The notes beneath the pieces are model-generated. The model did no database searches. It was not told where the DNA came from and was given only the letters and a program-made list of their open reading frames with translations. 64,000 nucleotides of DNA from Leptospira bouyouniensis. Its GTDB lineage: Bacteria > Spirochaetota > Leptospiria > Leptospirales > Leptospiraceae. Within the stretch, counting starts at the first letter, position 1; each line of letters opens with the position of its first letter. The position numbers were made by a program, and so were the translations under genes. The stretch is from contig NZ_RQFT01000003.1 in assembly GCF_004769525.1 (NCBI RefSeq), positions 434,001 through 498,000 of the forward strand, given 5' to 3'. This document shows positions 34,957 through 44,343 of this stretch, piece by piece.

Positions 34957-35652
34957 ATGAGCCTCAAAATCCCTCTAACCATCCTTTTTTCCCTCCTAAC
35001 TTCCGTTTCCCTGTTTGCAGAGGAATTTGCAGTTGCAACTTTCACACGTGGGAAAGTGAGTTTTTTATCCGCATCTGATACTTCCAAACTTTGGAAAACT
35101 CTCAAGGTCAACGATGTTCTCAAACCTGGTGACCGGATCAAAACTGGAAATGGATCGAAAGTGGACTTTTTGTACCAAGAAACGGAAATTCGAATCCAAC
35201 CAAATACAGACTTTACTTTAAAAGAATGGAATTCGGACAAAAAGACTGCAAAAGCTTATGTGCAAAATGGAGCTGCATGGTTTCGGGTAAACAATTTCAA
35301 AAAAGGAAGTTTTGAGGTTTCCACTCCAACTACAACTGCGGGTGTTCGTGGGACTGCTTTCGGTGTCTTTTTTGAAGAAAAAGAGAAAAAAGGTTATACC
35401 TGTGTTTGTGAAGGTCTTGTGAATATCAACGGAACTGATTTTGCAAAAGGGACAGGTGGTGCCAAAAAAGAAGGTGCCACGGATCTCGAGAAAAACGAAT
35501 ATAAAGATATCATCACAAAAGATGGAGCCACCATTCTTTTGAAAGAAAAACGAAAGGAATTTCCTATGTTGAATCGTTGTTTGCCTTGCCATAAACCAAT
35601 TGGTTGGGAAGACAAATCGATTACACCGGATGAAACTTACGGCAAAAAGTGA
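34957..35652 (+). CDS. Exported FecR-domain protein with a CxxCH motif
   Basis: About 231 residues from ATG 34957; earlier in-frame starts would spoil the signal peptide (LTILFSLLTSVSLFAEE). A FecR-type beta domain follows: TRGKVSFLSA, LKPGDRIKTGNGSKVDFLY, STPTTTAGVRGTAFGVFFEEK and CVCEGLVNI. The C-terminus has CLPCHK (Cys208, Cys211, His212), a possible covalent haem c site. It begins a three-gene unit: the next gene overlaps by GTGA and a DsbD-like reductase follows. Predicted periplasmic. Confidence 0.85.
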   Translation: MSLKIPLTILFSLLTSVSLFAEEFAVATFTRGKVSFLSASDTSKLWKTLKVNDVLKPGDRIKTGNGSKVDFLYQETEIRIQPNTDFTLKEWNSDKKTAKAYVQNGAAWFRVNNFKKGSFEVSTPTTTAGVRGTAFGVFFEEKEKKGYTCVCEGLVNINGTDFAKGTGGAKKEGATDLEKNEYKDIITKDGATILLKEKRKEFPMLNRCLPCHKPIGWEDKSITPDETYGKK

Positions 35653-37046
35653 AATTATTTTATCAAATTATCATTGGATTCTCACTCTTCACCTTACCTA
35701 TATTTGGTGAAGAGGTTGTCACAACCAAAAAAGACGAACCCGATGGTTATTATGGTTTAAAACTTGGTGCCATCATTACACCCACTGCATCTTTACGAAT
35801 ACGAGATAAAGCTTCAGGAACCACAGACCTTTCTCCATCTGATAAATCTGGGTTTTCCATGCCATGGACTATGTTTTCAATTTCCAAAGAATGGGAAGAT
35901 TTAGGATTAAAAGCTGAATTTTGGGGAGAAATTTTAAGAAATGATGCCCTAACAAATGATACTTCTGCTGGTACTGGAACAAAAGAAAATCCTTATGTAT
36001 TTCTTGTTAGGCGAGCGAATTTAGCAAAAACTTTTGAACTTGGAAATACAAAACACCAAATCCAATTTGGAATGTTTGAATTACCTCATATGTTCTCTGT
36101 TTGGTCAGGTAATTACGATTGGCGATATTTTGATAAATCTCCATTGGAGTCACTTGGGTTTGCAAGAGACCCTGTCGATTTAGGGATCAATTATTTGGTT
36201 AGATGGAAATCATTTTCCATTCAAACTGCAGTGGTGAATGGAGAAGGATACAGAAATGTTCAGAATACAACGAACACTGGCTATGATGTTATTGGAAAAA
36301 TAGGATGGGAACCAACTTGGTCAGAAAATCTAAAAACTGGAATCCATCTCCTTGGCCGTGCTTCGAATGCATTCGGTTATGCGAGTGATGAATGTCGAGA
36401 AGGAAAAACAAAATGCCTTTTGGATGATGGAAATCCAAACACAAGAAGGCAAGGACCTGTTTCCCTAAACCAAGAACAAGTGGTCGCTTTGGAATCTCAT
36501 CTTTTATGGAAAGATACTGTCAATTTAGGATTAGGAGGGATGTTCAAAAAACATCTTGGTGGAAAAATCGTTGATCGATTTTCACCTTACCAACCCGGGA
36601 CAATGATTCCAGAGTCAACAGGTCGTGGTGCTTACTTTTGGTTGGGAATAGGGAATGGAATTCTAAGACTTGTCGCTAGGGGCGAAATTGCCAATGGAGG
36701 GCCAAGTCCTGGTCTCAGGACCACTGAAACTGTTGAAAGAGAACCTTGGGTACGATTCCAACCTGGAGCCACCGAACCACGTTATTCAGATCAGTCTTAT
36801 TACGTATCGCGACAAATTTTTGGAGAATGGTTTATCACTCCGTCGGCAAGGCTTGCATTGGGATACACAGAAGTTCGTTCTTATGACACAAAAGGAGAAC
36901 CGAATAAATGGTATGTAGACAGTACTGGGGAGTTGTCAAATCGTGTCGAATATATAGGACAGTTTTCAAAACCGGTGGCGTATCCAATTTCCGAGTACGG
37001 TCGATTGGATCGAAGCATCGTTTTGAAAGCTACAGCTACTTTCTAA
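35649..37046 (+). CDS. Outer-membrane beta-barrel porin-like protein
   Basis: 465 residues from GTG 35649, overlapping the previous stop as GTGA. Signal FYQIIIGFSLFTLPIFG is followed by many amphipathic strands (YYGLKLGAIITPTASLRI, NLGLGGMFKKHLGGKIV, ARLALGYTEVRSY) and a terminal Phe (KATATF). The pattern resembles phosphate-selective-type or DcaP-like porins. The substrate is unknown. Its place between the FecR/CxxCH protein and the DsbD-like protein suggests a shared transport or redox task at the envelope. Confidence 0.7.
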   Translation: MKLFYQIIIGFSLFTLPIFGEEVVTTKKDEPDGYYGLKLGAIITPTASLRIRDKASGTTDLSPSDKSGFSMPWTMFSISKEWEDLGLKAEFWGEILRNDALTNDTSAGTGTKENPYVFLVRRANLAKTFELGNTKHQIQFGMFELPHMFSVWSGNYDWRYFDKSPLESLGFARDPVDLGINYLVRWKSFSIQTAVVNGEGYRNVQNTTNTGYDVIGKIGWEPTWSENLKTGIHLLGRASNAFGYASDECREGKTKCLLDDGNPNTRRQGPVSLNQEQVVALESHLLWKDTVNLGLGGMFKKHLGGKIVDRFSPYQPGTMIPESTGRGAYFWLGIGNGILRLVARGEIANGGPSPGLRTTETVEREPWVRFQPGATEPRYSDQSYYVSRQIFGEWFITPSARLALGYTEVRSYDTKGEPNKWYVDSTGELSNRVEYIGQFSKPVAYPISEYGRLDRSIVLKATATF

Positions 37047-37056
37047 GATAAAGTTT

Positions 37057-38367
37057 ATGTTTTCAGAAATCCAATCTCTTATCGAAGTCCAATTGTCTTC
37101 TGGCAATTTTACTTTTGTGACAGTGTTATTTTTAGCTCTCGGTGGATTGTTATCAGGGTTACTCCCGTGTGTTTATCCATTGTATCCCATCACTGCAGGC
37201 ATCTTAAAAACTCGTGTTAACAAACACAAATGGACTCATCCTCTAGTATATTACTTTGGGCTTGCTTTGATGTATGCCATATTTGGATTGATCGCGGGAG
37301 TGAGTGGAGGTGTGTTTAATTCTTTTTTACGTTATCCAGAAACACAATTGGCTCTTTCCATACTGTTATTCATTTTAGGACTAAGTGTAGCAGAGTTTTT
37401 ATACCTTCCTTTTTTTTCAGGGGATGTTAAAAACTCAGTTAACGTAAATTATGCGAATACCTTTTTTTTGGGTATGGGTGCCGGATTGTTATCGTCACCT
37501 TGCGTTGGACCTGTTGTTGTTTCTATATTAGTCCAACTCATTACTTACCAAACGGAAGGATTTAAAATTTTACCAATTTTATTTACATCCTTTAAGATGT
37601 TTCTGTTTGGGATGGGACTTGGAATTCCCTTTTTGATGATTGGAGTGTTTGGATTTTCATTACCAAAATCGGGTAAATGGATGAAGTATATACAGTGGGC
37701 ACTCGCTATCCTTATCTTTTATTTTTCTTACACCTACTTGGATAAAGCTTTCGTGATATGGGGACTTGGTTCTGGACTCAGTATTAAAGTTTACCTGCTT
37801 TGGACTCTCTCCTTGGTATTTTTGTACCTTCTGAAAAAAGAAGGTACAAATTCTGAGAAGATGAAACATTCACTGTATCAGATATTTGCTATTTCATCGC
37901 TTCTGCTTTTGTTTCTACTACTAACTATTTCGATTTTAAAGAAGGGAGATGTACTGACTGGATCCAATCATACCAACTCAGAGCAGATGTTAAGAGAAGA
38001 ACATGGGAATTTGGTTTGGTACCGGAACAAATCAGATGTTTTTGCCCTTGCGAATGAAAAAAACCTACCCATCTTTATCGATTTTTATGCGGATTGGTGT
38101 ACGAACTGTAAGGAATTCCAAAAACTCACTTTATCTAACGAGGATTGGAATTCTACATTCCAGAAAGATGTTGTTTTATGGAAAGTATACGATACAGATC
38201 CAATTTTTGAAGAATTTTCCAACAATCCGAACTATCCTGAATTAAAGATTGGATTACCGTTTTTTTTGATCGTAGATGCTGAAGGAAAAATGTTATACAA
38301 ATCGAATGATTATCTCGATACCAAAGGAATGATCGAAACTATTCAGAATTGGCAAAAAAAGAATTGA
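37057..38367 (+). CDS. DsbD/ScsB-like thiol-disulfide interchange protein with C-terminal thioredoxin
   Basis: 436 residues. The CcdA/DsbD-beta membrane core has about eight helices with its redox Cys pair in LLPCVYPLYPITAG (Cys38) and SSPCVGPVVVS (near 148). The C-terminal thioredoxin domain (about 320-436) has YADWCTNCKEF (Cys348, Cys351). The N-terminal DsbD-alpha domain of full DsbD (about 565 residues) is absent. It moves electrons from cytoplasmic thioredoxin to periplasmic thiols, for instance keeping the CxxCH protein of this operon reduced. A perfect hairpin follows. Confidence 0.9.
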   Translation: MFSEIQSLIEVQLSSGNFTFVTVLFLALGGLLSGLLPCVYPLYPITAGILKTRVNKHKWTHPLVYYFGLALMYAIFGLIAGVSGGVFNSFLRYPETQLALSILLFILGLSVAEFLYLPFFSGDVKNSVNVNYANTFFLGMGAGLLSSPCVGPVVVSILVQLITYQTEGFKILPILFTSFKMFLFGMGLGIPFLMIGVFGFSLPKSGKWMKYIQWALAILIFYFSYTYLDKAFVIWGLGSGLSIKVYLLWTLSLVFLYLLKKEGTNSEKMKHSLYQIFAISSLLLLFLLLTISILKKGDVLTGSNHTNSEQMLREEHGNLVWYRNKSDVFALANEKNLPIFIDFYADWCTNCKEFQKLTLSNEDWNSTFQKDVVLWKVYDTDPIFEEFSNNPNYPELKIGLPFFLIVDAEGKMLYKSNDYLDTKGMIETIQNWQKKN

Positions 38368-38377
38368 TTGAGGTTGA

Positions 38378-38411
38378 ATTATGCGAATCTTTTGAAAAAG
38401 ATTCGCATAAT
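38378..38411. terminator. Bidirectional hairpin between convergent genes
   Basis: Perfect 15-bp arms (ATTATGCGAATCTTT 38378-38392, AAAGATTCGCATAAT 38397-38411) with a four-base loop TGAA, lying 11 bp after the DsbD-like stop and 16 bp before the minus-strand stop at 38427. There is no strong T-tract on either side. Position fits a shared terminator or mRNA 3'-end stabiliser. Confidence 0.65.
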
Positions 38412-38426
38412 CTTAGTTTAGCGAAT

Positions 38427-39368
38427 TTAACGAGGAAGGGAATTGATCGTTTCTAAATATTGATTAGCAATTTCCTTCACAATTTCACCAGCAGGTTTCA
38501 CATCGTCAATTTGCGCCACACCCTGACCTGCAGACCAAATGTCTCTCCAACGTTTGTATTCTTGTTCAATCGCTTGTTCGCCACCAGCATGACTTGCCGC
38601 AATTTTTTTAGGACTGTCTTCTAAAATATCTGGAGATCGTTCCACAGACTTTGCTAACCAATTGGCAGGGATACCTGAAATTTTTTCCGTATAAATAATC
38701 TCGTCGGGACTAGAATCAATTAACATCTGTTTGTATTCATTTTGTGCTCGTGATTCTGGAGTGGCGATAAAACGTGTTCCAATGTAAACAGCATCTGCTC
38801 CAAGTGATAAAGCCGCGGCCATCTGCGAACCATTTGAAATGGCGCCTGCAGCGATGACAGGGAGACCTGTTTCTTTTTTGAGATAGGGAATTAAAGCAAA
38901 AGGAGTGATAGCTCCAGCATGACCACCTGCTCCTTGTGATACGGCAATCAAGGCATCAGCACCAGATTTTGCTACGATGTTTGCATGTTTTAGTGTTGTT
39001 ACGTCGCAGAACAAAGAAGATCCATTTGCTTTGATTTCTTTGGCAATGGTCCTTGGTGTTCCAAGACTTGTAATGATTAGCTCTACTTTTAAGTCCATCA
39101 CCACTTCAAATTGTTTTGCCCAATTGGGATTATGTTCCTTATGTAAGATTAAATTCACACCAATTGGTTTTTTTGTTTTGGAACGAATTTCAAGAATTCC
39201 TTCGCGTAATTGTTCTGGAGTTCTGTAATTGAGGGAAGGAAAACATCCAATGCCTCCTGCTTCCGAAACAGCAACTACTAACTCGGGATAGGAGACAAGA
39301 AACATAGGTGCGGCAATGATCGGTAGATCAATTTTTAACATTTCACTGATTTTTGTTTTGATTTTCAT
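38427..39368 (-). CDS. Nitronate monooxygenase / 2-nitropropane dioxygenase family protein
   Basis: 313-residue FMN TIM-barrel. Features are IAAPMFLVSYPELVVAVSEAGGIGCFP at the N-terminus, SQGAGGHAGAITPFALIP with the conserved His of the active site, VIAAGAISNGSQMAAALSLGADAVYIGTRF for phosphate binding, and WSAGQGVAQIDDV at the end. It may detoxify nitronates or act as a FabK-like enzyme, although no fab gene is near. A 98-residue exported protein gene lies upstream by 18 bp. Confidence 0.9.
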   Translation of the reverse strand: MKIKTKISEMLKIDLPIIAAPMFLVSYPELVVAVSEAGGIGCFPSLNYRTPEQLREGILEIRSKTKKPIGVNLILHKEHNPNWAKQFEVVMDLKVELIITSLGTPRTIAKEIKANGSSLFCDVTTLKHANIVAKSGADALIAVSQGAGGHAGAITPFALIPYLKKETGLPVIAAGAISNGSQMAAALSLGADAVYIGTRFIATPESRAQNEYKQMLIDSSPDEIIYTEKISGIPANWLAKSVERSPDILEDSPKKIAASHAGGEQAIEQEYKRWRDIWSAGQGVAQIDDVKPAGEIVKEIANQYLETINSLPR

Positions 39369-39386
39369 AAATCTCCTGTTATACGA

Positions 39387-39683
39387 TTATGGCTGGGTTG
39401 GTTTTGGAGTTAGGTTAGGAAGGTCCGATGGATACCTGCCTGATCTTGGAATACAACTCATTGCAAAACCCTGGATGATATAACAAATGGAATCTTGCGA
39501 AATGCATTTGAGAGACTTTTGGTATTCTTGGCCATCAATCTCAGTTGCAATTGAATAACATTCCATTTTGTCTTCTATGAAGAGTTGTTGTGGAGTTTTG
39601 ATCTCTTGTGCCACAAGTGTGGAAAGGGACATGAAAAGGAAAGGGAATCGGTAAAAAAATGATAGGAATCGTCTGCGATTCAT
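39387..39683 (-). CDS. Small exported hypothetical protein
   Basis: About 98 residues from ATG 39683 (MNRRRFLSFF), giving a clear signal peptide (FPFLFMSLSTLVAQE). The frame extends to 39749, but that part overlaps the divergent phosphatase start. Four Cys in the mature part (MECYSI, KCISQDSICYI, SCIPRS) suggest two disulfides. The C-terminus is Pro-rich (NLTPKPTQP). No family recognised. Probably co-transcribed with the nitronate monooxygenase gene. Confidence 0.65.
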   Translation of the reverse strand: MNRRRFLSFFYRFPFLFMSLSTLVAQEIKTPQQLFIEDKMECYSIATEIDGQEYQKSLKCISQDSICYIIQGFAMSCIPRSGRYPSDLPNLTPKPTQP

Positions 39684-39720
39684 TGAACTTAATCCTGCTT
39701 TTCCAATAGGAACAAAAAAA

Positions 39721-41673
39721 TTGAAAGAAGTCAAATCATATAAATTCATTCTATTTAAGATTCAATTTGTTCTTTTTTTGATTTCGATTCTAGGTATTCA
39801 AAACTGTTTTGACCTTTATTCTGACAGTAAACAAGACGGCCAGTTACAACAGTCAGTATATTTGATCGACAGATACTATTACTGGTCTGAGGAAGAACTG
39901 TTAGATCCAGAAATTTTGCCAGAAAATCAATGGATTCCATTTGAATCTAAGTCACTTGGATTTAAAAAGAAAGAAAAAGAATATTTGTATGTTAGGTTTA
40001 GTGATCAGTTCATTCGGCAATTACAAAGTCCAATTTTATATGCAGAAATAGCTTTAGAAACTTTTAAAGTATTTCAAGGGAAAGAAAATGTGTATATTGC
40101 CAAAGATTATGATTTTATTTTTCCTCATTTGATACCTTTGAGTCCTGAACCAAAGGGATTTATTGTTTTTCAGTTCCAATCTAGGTATAGTGGTTATATC
40201 GGATTGGATCGTGATGTTATTTTTAAAAATCATTCCCAAGCGTTAATAGAATTATTCATGGAGAATTTTTCTAAAACATTTTTTGCACCCATACTCCTCG
40301 TTTTATCGATTATTTTTATGGGATTTTATTTTTTACGTAGAAAGGAGATGATCTTTTTAAATTTTTCTATACTTCTATTATCTGCATCTCTCATCGAAGC
40401 ATTAAATGGATTTGTTGGTTTTTCTTTACGTCAATATGCTACTTATATTGTCCCACTTGCTTTTATTAATTTTACTTTTTTCCCATTTGCGCTGCTTTTA
40501 TTTTTGATAAGTGTTTTTCCGCCTTTTTTTAGAAATCTTTTTAAGTTAGTAGCGGCATCGCATGTGATTATATTTTTTATTTCAATATTTAGGAATTATG
40601 AAAACGGAATTTCATTTTTGAATAGTGAAGAAGGTTATAACTGGATTGTTGTATTGGAAGCAATTGTTGCAATTTTTTCATCAATTTATGTGTTTAGCAA
40701 AGGCAATCGTAAACTAAGAGAAATTATCTTTGGAATTCTAATCATTATTATTGCTGGTCTTCATGATACATTGGTAGATTTAGAAGTTTTAAGTCATCGA
40801 TTTAGAGTGATCCATTATGGATTTTTTTTGATGTTAGGATTTTTTGGATATTATGTTTTCAAACATTACTGGGAGTTGCTACATTCCATTAACCGGATGA
40901 ATGCAGAATTAAGATCCAAAAACAAAGAATTACAAAGGCTCATCCAAATTGACAAAGACTTAGCTTTGGCACATGCATTACAAAAATCTCTTCTATCTTC
41001 TAAATACAATGAAGATGAAAAAATTAGAATTATTGGGTTTTCACAGAATTTAGAATCTGTAGGTGGAGATTACTTTGATCATACAAAAGATAGTATGGGC
41101 AATTGGGCATTCCTCATAGCCGATGTTTCAGGTCATGGAATCTCATCTGCAATGGTTGCTGCTATGTCTAAAATGGCCTTTGTTGGAGCAGGCCCCTATT
41201 TGCAATTTCCCGCAAGAGTGTTTCATTTGATGAATCGACATTTAGTTGGAAAAACAAAAAATTTGTTTATCACTGCTTCTTATTTATTTATCGATACGGA
41301 ATCTTATACGGCTACCTTTAGTAATGCCGGACATCCTAGTTTTTATCTAATTCGAAATACTGAAAATGAAGTCATACAACTCACCGCAAAAGGAAAACCT
41401 TTGGGTCTATTTTCTCATCAATCGTATGCAGAAGAAATCGTCAATATCCAACCAAAAGACAAAATATTACTCTATACAGATGGAATTTTTGATTTATTGA
41501 ATGCAGAAGGAGAAAGTTTTGGGGAAGAAAGACTCAAATCATTGTTATGGGAATATCGTTTCCACAACCTCCAAGATTTATCTTCGATTTTACAAGATTC
41601 CTTATTCCGTTTTTCCAATGGTTGGAAGCATCAAATGGATGACTTAAGTTTTTTAATGGTGGAAATAAAATAG
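39721..41673 (+). CDS. Membrane PP2C-type (SpoIIE/RsbU) phosphatase with 7TM sensor
   Basis: 650 residues. In order: a signal-like helix; an extracytoplasmic domain to about residue 180; roughly seven transmembrane helices (about 185-390); a short coiled linker (SINRMNAELRSKNKELQRL); and a SpoIIE-type PP2C domain at about 420-650. Metal motifs are GGDYFDH, IADVSGHGISSAMVAAMSKM, FSNAGHPSFYL, and LLYTDGIFDLLNAEGE with MDDLSFLMV. The layout is that of 7TMR-DISM sensor phosphatases. It probably controls an anti-sigma-factor-antagonist switch in response to an envelope signal. Leptospira have many of these. Confidence 0.92.
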   Translation: MKEVKSYKFILFKIQFVLFLISILGIQNCFDLYSDSKQDGQLQQSVYLIDRYYYWSEEELLDPEILPENQWIPFESKSLGFKKKEKEYLYVRFSDQFIRQLQSPILYAEIALETFKVFQGKENVYIAKDYDFIFPHLIPLSPEPKGFIVFQFQSRYSGYIGLDRDVIFKNHSQALIELFMENFSKTFFAPILLVLSIIFMGFYFLRRKEMIFLNFSILLLSASLIEALNGFVGFSLRQYATYIVPLAFINFTFFPFALLLFLISVFPPFFRNLFKLVAASHVIIFFISIFRNYENGISFLNSEEGYNWIVVLEAIVAIFSSIYVFSKGNRKLREIIFGILIIIIAGLHDTLVDLEVLSHRFRVIHYGFFLMLGFFGYYVFKHYWELLHSINRMNAELRSKNKELQRLIQIDKDLALAHALQKSLLSSKYNEDEKIRIIGFSQNLESVGGDYFDHTKDSMGNWAFLIADVSGHGISSAMVAAMSKMAFVGAGPYLQFPARVFHLMNRHLVGKTKNLFITASYLFIDTESYTATFSNAGHPSFYLIRNTENEVIQLTAKGKPLGLFSHQSYAEEIVNIQPKDKILLYTDGIFDLLNAEGESFGEERLKSLLWEYRFHNLQDLSSILQDSLFRFSNGWKHQMDDLSFLMVEIK

Positions 41674-41740
41674 TCGATTGGATTTCGAACCAAATCGGAA
41701 GTCAATACCTGCTATAAAAAAGAATACTATCTAGTTATGC

Positions 41741-41752
41741 TTGAAGCTTCAA
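41741..41752. promoter_or_regulatory. 12-bp perfect palindrome between convergent genes
   Basis: TTGAAGCTTCAA is an exact palindrome in the 111-bp gap between the phosphatase gene and the minus-strand alcohol dehydrogenase gene. It lies at the 3' ends of both, so an operator role is doubtful. Recorded for completeness. Confidence 0.2.
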
Positions 41753-41784
41753 AAATATTATAAGGTACCATTGGTCTTCAAGGA

Positions 41785-42822
41785 TCAAAGTTCTGGGTTA
41801 ATGATAAACCGAATCGGATTTCCTTTTTTCTCTTCTAATGCATGCAAATATTCATTTGTATCTTCCAATTTATGAATCCCACTGATTGACTTTGTGAGAT
41901 TCAATTTTTTTTCTTGGTAAAGTTTAATGAGTTCAGGGATAGCACGTCTATCAGAACCATAAGAACCTGTAATACGAATTTGTCTTTCGATGAGAAAAAA
42001 TGGCATAGGGATTTCGAGTTTGTTTCTGCCAATTCCAACGAGTACAATCCTTCCCCCACGGTTCATTGCTCGGACACTACTCTCGATATTGGGCATATAA
42101 CCAGTAAAATCACATAAAAGGTCAATCCCACCCGATTTTTCTTTTAATACCTTTCCCACTTGCATGTTTTTTTCAACTAATATTAGTTCGTCGGCACCAT
42201 AAGCTTTTGCATTATCTAAACTACCACTATCGATATCGATTGCAAAAATTTTTCCAGCTCCGAGAGCTTTTGCGATAGCAACAGCATGAATTCCTAAACC
42301 TCCACATCCGATAATTGCAACGGATTCTCCTGCCTTTAATTCACCTTGGTATTTGACCGCATGATAAGGAGTGGAAACTGCATCAGCTAAAATCGCACCT
42401 TCAGCAAAAGGGATTTCTTCAGGTAATAGGTGCAGGTATCTTTCTTCAGTTTGGATGAATTCTGCAAATCCACCTCTTTGGTTAAAACCTATGACACCTA
42501 TAGCCTCACAAAGATTTTCTCTCCCAGATAAACAATGTTTACATTTTCCACAGGAAGTTCCTGCACTAACTACAACACGATCACCTACTTTAAGTTTTGT
42601 GATCTGTTCACCAATTTCTGCTACGACACCAGAGGTTTCATGGCCAGGGACACAAGGAGAATAGGTAGCCTTCATTTTTCCATGTAAGATAAAATGAATA
42701 TCAGATCCACAGATTCCACATGCTTTTACTTTTACCTTTACTTGATTTGGTTGGAGTGCGGGAAGGTCTAATTCTTGAATTTCAAGTGATCGCGATCCAG
42801 AAGGTAAAACAGCAGCTTTCAT
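41785..42822 (-). CDS. Zinc-dependent MDR alcohol/polyol dehydrogenase
   Basis: 345 residues. The catalytic zinc site is CGICGSDIH with PGHETSGVV; the structural zinc site is CGKCKHCLSGRENLC; the cofactor motif is IIGCGGLGIHAVAIAKALGAG with the acidic end IDIDSG (prefers NAD). It oxidises an alcohol or polyol; the substrate cannot be set. The start overlaps the stop of the upstream helical-repeat gene as ATGA, so the two are coupled. Confidence 0.93.
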   Translation of the reverse strand: MKAAVLPSGSRSLEIQELDLPALQPNQVKVKVKACGICGSDIHFILHGKMKATYSPCVPGHETSGVVAEIGEQITKLKVGDRVVVSAGTSCGKCKHCLSGRENLCEAIGVIGFNQRGGFAEFIQTEERYLHLLPEEIPFAEGAILADAVSTPYHAVKYQGELKAGESVAIIGCGGLGIHAVAIAKALGAGKIFAIDIDSGSLDNAKAYGADELILVEKNMQVGKVLKEKSGGIDLLCDFTGYMPNIESSVRAMNRGGRIVLVGIGRNKLEIPMPFFLIERQIRITGSYGSDRRAIPELIKLYQEKKLNLTKSISGIHKLEDTNEYLHALEEKKGNPIRFIINPEL

Positions 42823-43424
42823 AACATGATACCGTCAAGTTCAGACAACATATCACTCGAATCAGTTTCATTCAATTGTTCTAAAGTGAGTTCAATGGTA
42901 TCATTTAAATAATATTTCAAATTTTTATATTCGGTTAAAAAGGTTTTTAGGCTTGATTTTTCTTCTTCAGAAAGTCGATTTTCCATATTCAGTTTGCATA
43001 AAGCCAAAACTCCAAATGCTGATTTGAGTTCATCGGTATTTGAAGCGATGGAAAAAAGTTCTCGGATATCAAGTTCAGGAAAGGTAGGGAGTAAGTCTGA
43101 GATCAATTCCATCGCGCCAATTGGAATTGTTCGATCTAAAGATTTGACATAATTCACTAGCACCCGGTAACTTTTTGAATCTCCAACATAGGCTAATAAA
43201 TATACCATTCCTGAAAGTAAAACTTTGTGATACCCCCAAGACAATCGTCCTGAGTCGGCTTCCCGGATGATTTGGTAGATCATCGCCCAAACATTTTTAT
43301 CATTGTTTGCAGCTAATTTCATCAAATCTAAGAGGCGATTTTCCCAGACTGGTTGGTCCATTTCCGTTTTTAGTTGGTCAATGGCTTCTAAGGGAGAATT
43401 GGGTAATGATCCTAACTTTTGCAC
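42819..43424 (-). CDS. Helical-repeat (HEAT-like) hypothetical protein
   Basis: 201 residues, all helical and soluble, with paired amphipathic helices (WENRLLDLMKLAANNDKNVWAMIYQII, LKSAFGVLALCKLNMENRLSEEE) resembling HEAT or ARM repeats without a precise family. It is the first gene of the two-gene unit with the zinc alcohol dehydrogenase (ATGA overlap). A scaffold or partner role for that enzyme is only a positional guess. Confidence 0.65.
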   Translation of the reverse strand: MQKLGSLPNSPLEAIDQLKTEMDQPVWENRLLDLMKLAANNDKNVWAMIYQIIREADSGRLSWGYHKVLLSGMVYLLAYVGDSKSYRVLVNYVKSLDRTIPIGAMELISDLLPTFPELDIRELFSIASNTDELKSAFGVLALCKLNMENRLSEEEKSSLKTFLTEYKNLKYYLNDTIELTLEQLNETDSSDMLSELDGIML

Positions 43425-43522
43425 TGTTTCCTCTCGACATAATTCTAGAATATGAGACGTATATGTCTTTTCTTTTTTATCATGCTAATGTTTTCTATAT
43501 ACGACCGAAACTAGTTGCATAG

Positions 43523-44341
43523 ATGAAACGTTTTTCGGTAATACTGATCCTTCTCCTAACCACATTGGGAGAGATGACACCGGACCAATCCAGTTCAAAG
43601 GCTACACAGTTAATCCGTGTTAGCTACGGACTTAAGGATAACTACGAGTTTCTTCGCATTTTAAATTCAACCATCAGCAATCGTGGGACAGAAGACCAAA
43701 AAAAATACTTCAAACGTTGCGTACAACACCATATCGAGTCTGAAATTTTACATTTGCAGATGGATTTAGGAAAATCATACGCAGAACTACGTAGAACCCA
43801 AGCTTTACTCATTCAACTTTACATACATGTTTTGGAAGACGAAATCGAAGAATTGGAAATTGAGTTAGGCAGGTTGGCTCGCCTTGCAAATGGAAAAGAA
43901 AAAACAGAAACTAAACTATATTTACGACTCGGGTATAGAGAAATAGCGGTTGCGAAACAAAAGTTGATTGTTGGTAAAAACATTCGCCCATATTTGTATT
44001 TGATGAAATTGCAGGAATTGGCATATTCTTTAAAATCTTTAAAACAAGCTGAGAAATACATTGTTTTACTCGGATTGTTACATGATTCAATTGATGAGTT
44101 TGATAAAGAGAGTAGAAGTTTTGAAGCGATGGTGAATGAGGTCATTAGGATCATTGTGAGTGATAAAGAAAAATACCTTAGATTATTATACGATAGCCAC
44201 TTTGATTCTTATGGAACTCTTAATTATTATGAACAAATTTGGAAACAACCTGATTTGCATGAGTTATCGACTGGTATCCCAAATTTTGACCCAGCCTATT
44301 TTCGAAATCCTGAAGAAGCAAAAATTCCAACCTTTAAATAG
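43523..44341 (+). CDS. Exported helical protein, first gene of a six-gene operon
   Basis: 272 residues. A short signal-like N-terminus (FSVILILLLTTLGEM) is followed by a long helical charged body (HVLEDEIEELEIELGRLARL, KSLKQAEKYIVLLGLL). It may belong to the OmpL37-type Leptospira surface-protein group, from memory only and low confidence. The stop is 2 bp before the rhomboid start, so they are co-transcribed. Divergent from the helical-repeat gene across 98 bp, which should hold both promoters. Confidence 0.65.
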   Translation: MKRFSVILILLLTTLGEMTPDQSSSKATQLIRVSYGLKDNYEFLRILNSTISNRGTEDQKKYFKRCVQHHIESEILHLQMDLGKSYAELRRTQALLIQLYIHVLEDEIEELEIELGRLARLANGKEKTETKLYLRLGYREIAVAKQKLIVGKNIRPYLYLMKLQELAYSLKSLKQAEKYIVLLGLLHDSIDEFDKESRSFEAMVNEVIRIIVSDKEKYLRLLYDSHFDSYGTLNYYEQIWKQPDLHELSTGIPNFDPAYFRNPEEAKIPTFK

Positions 44342-44343
44342 TT

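Noticed and set aside
35218..35592. 124-codon minus-strand frame within the FecR gene
   Set aside because: Antisense frame with long Phe runs created by Lys codons on the real strand.
43307..43522. 71-codon plus-strand frame ending just before 43523
   Set aside because: Overlaps the minus-strand helical-repeat gene and its promoter region; no ribosome-binding site or family match.
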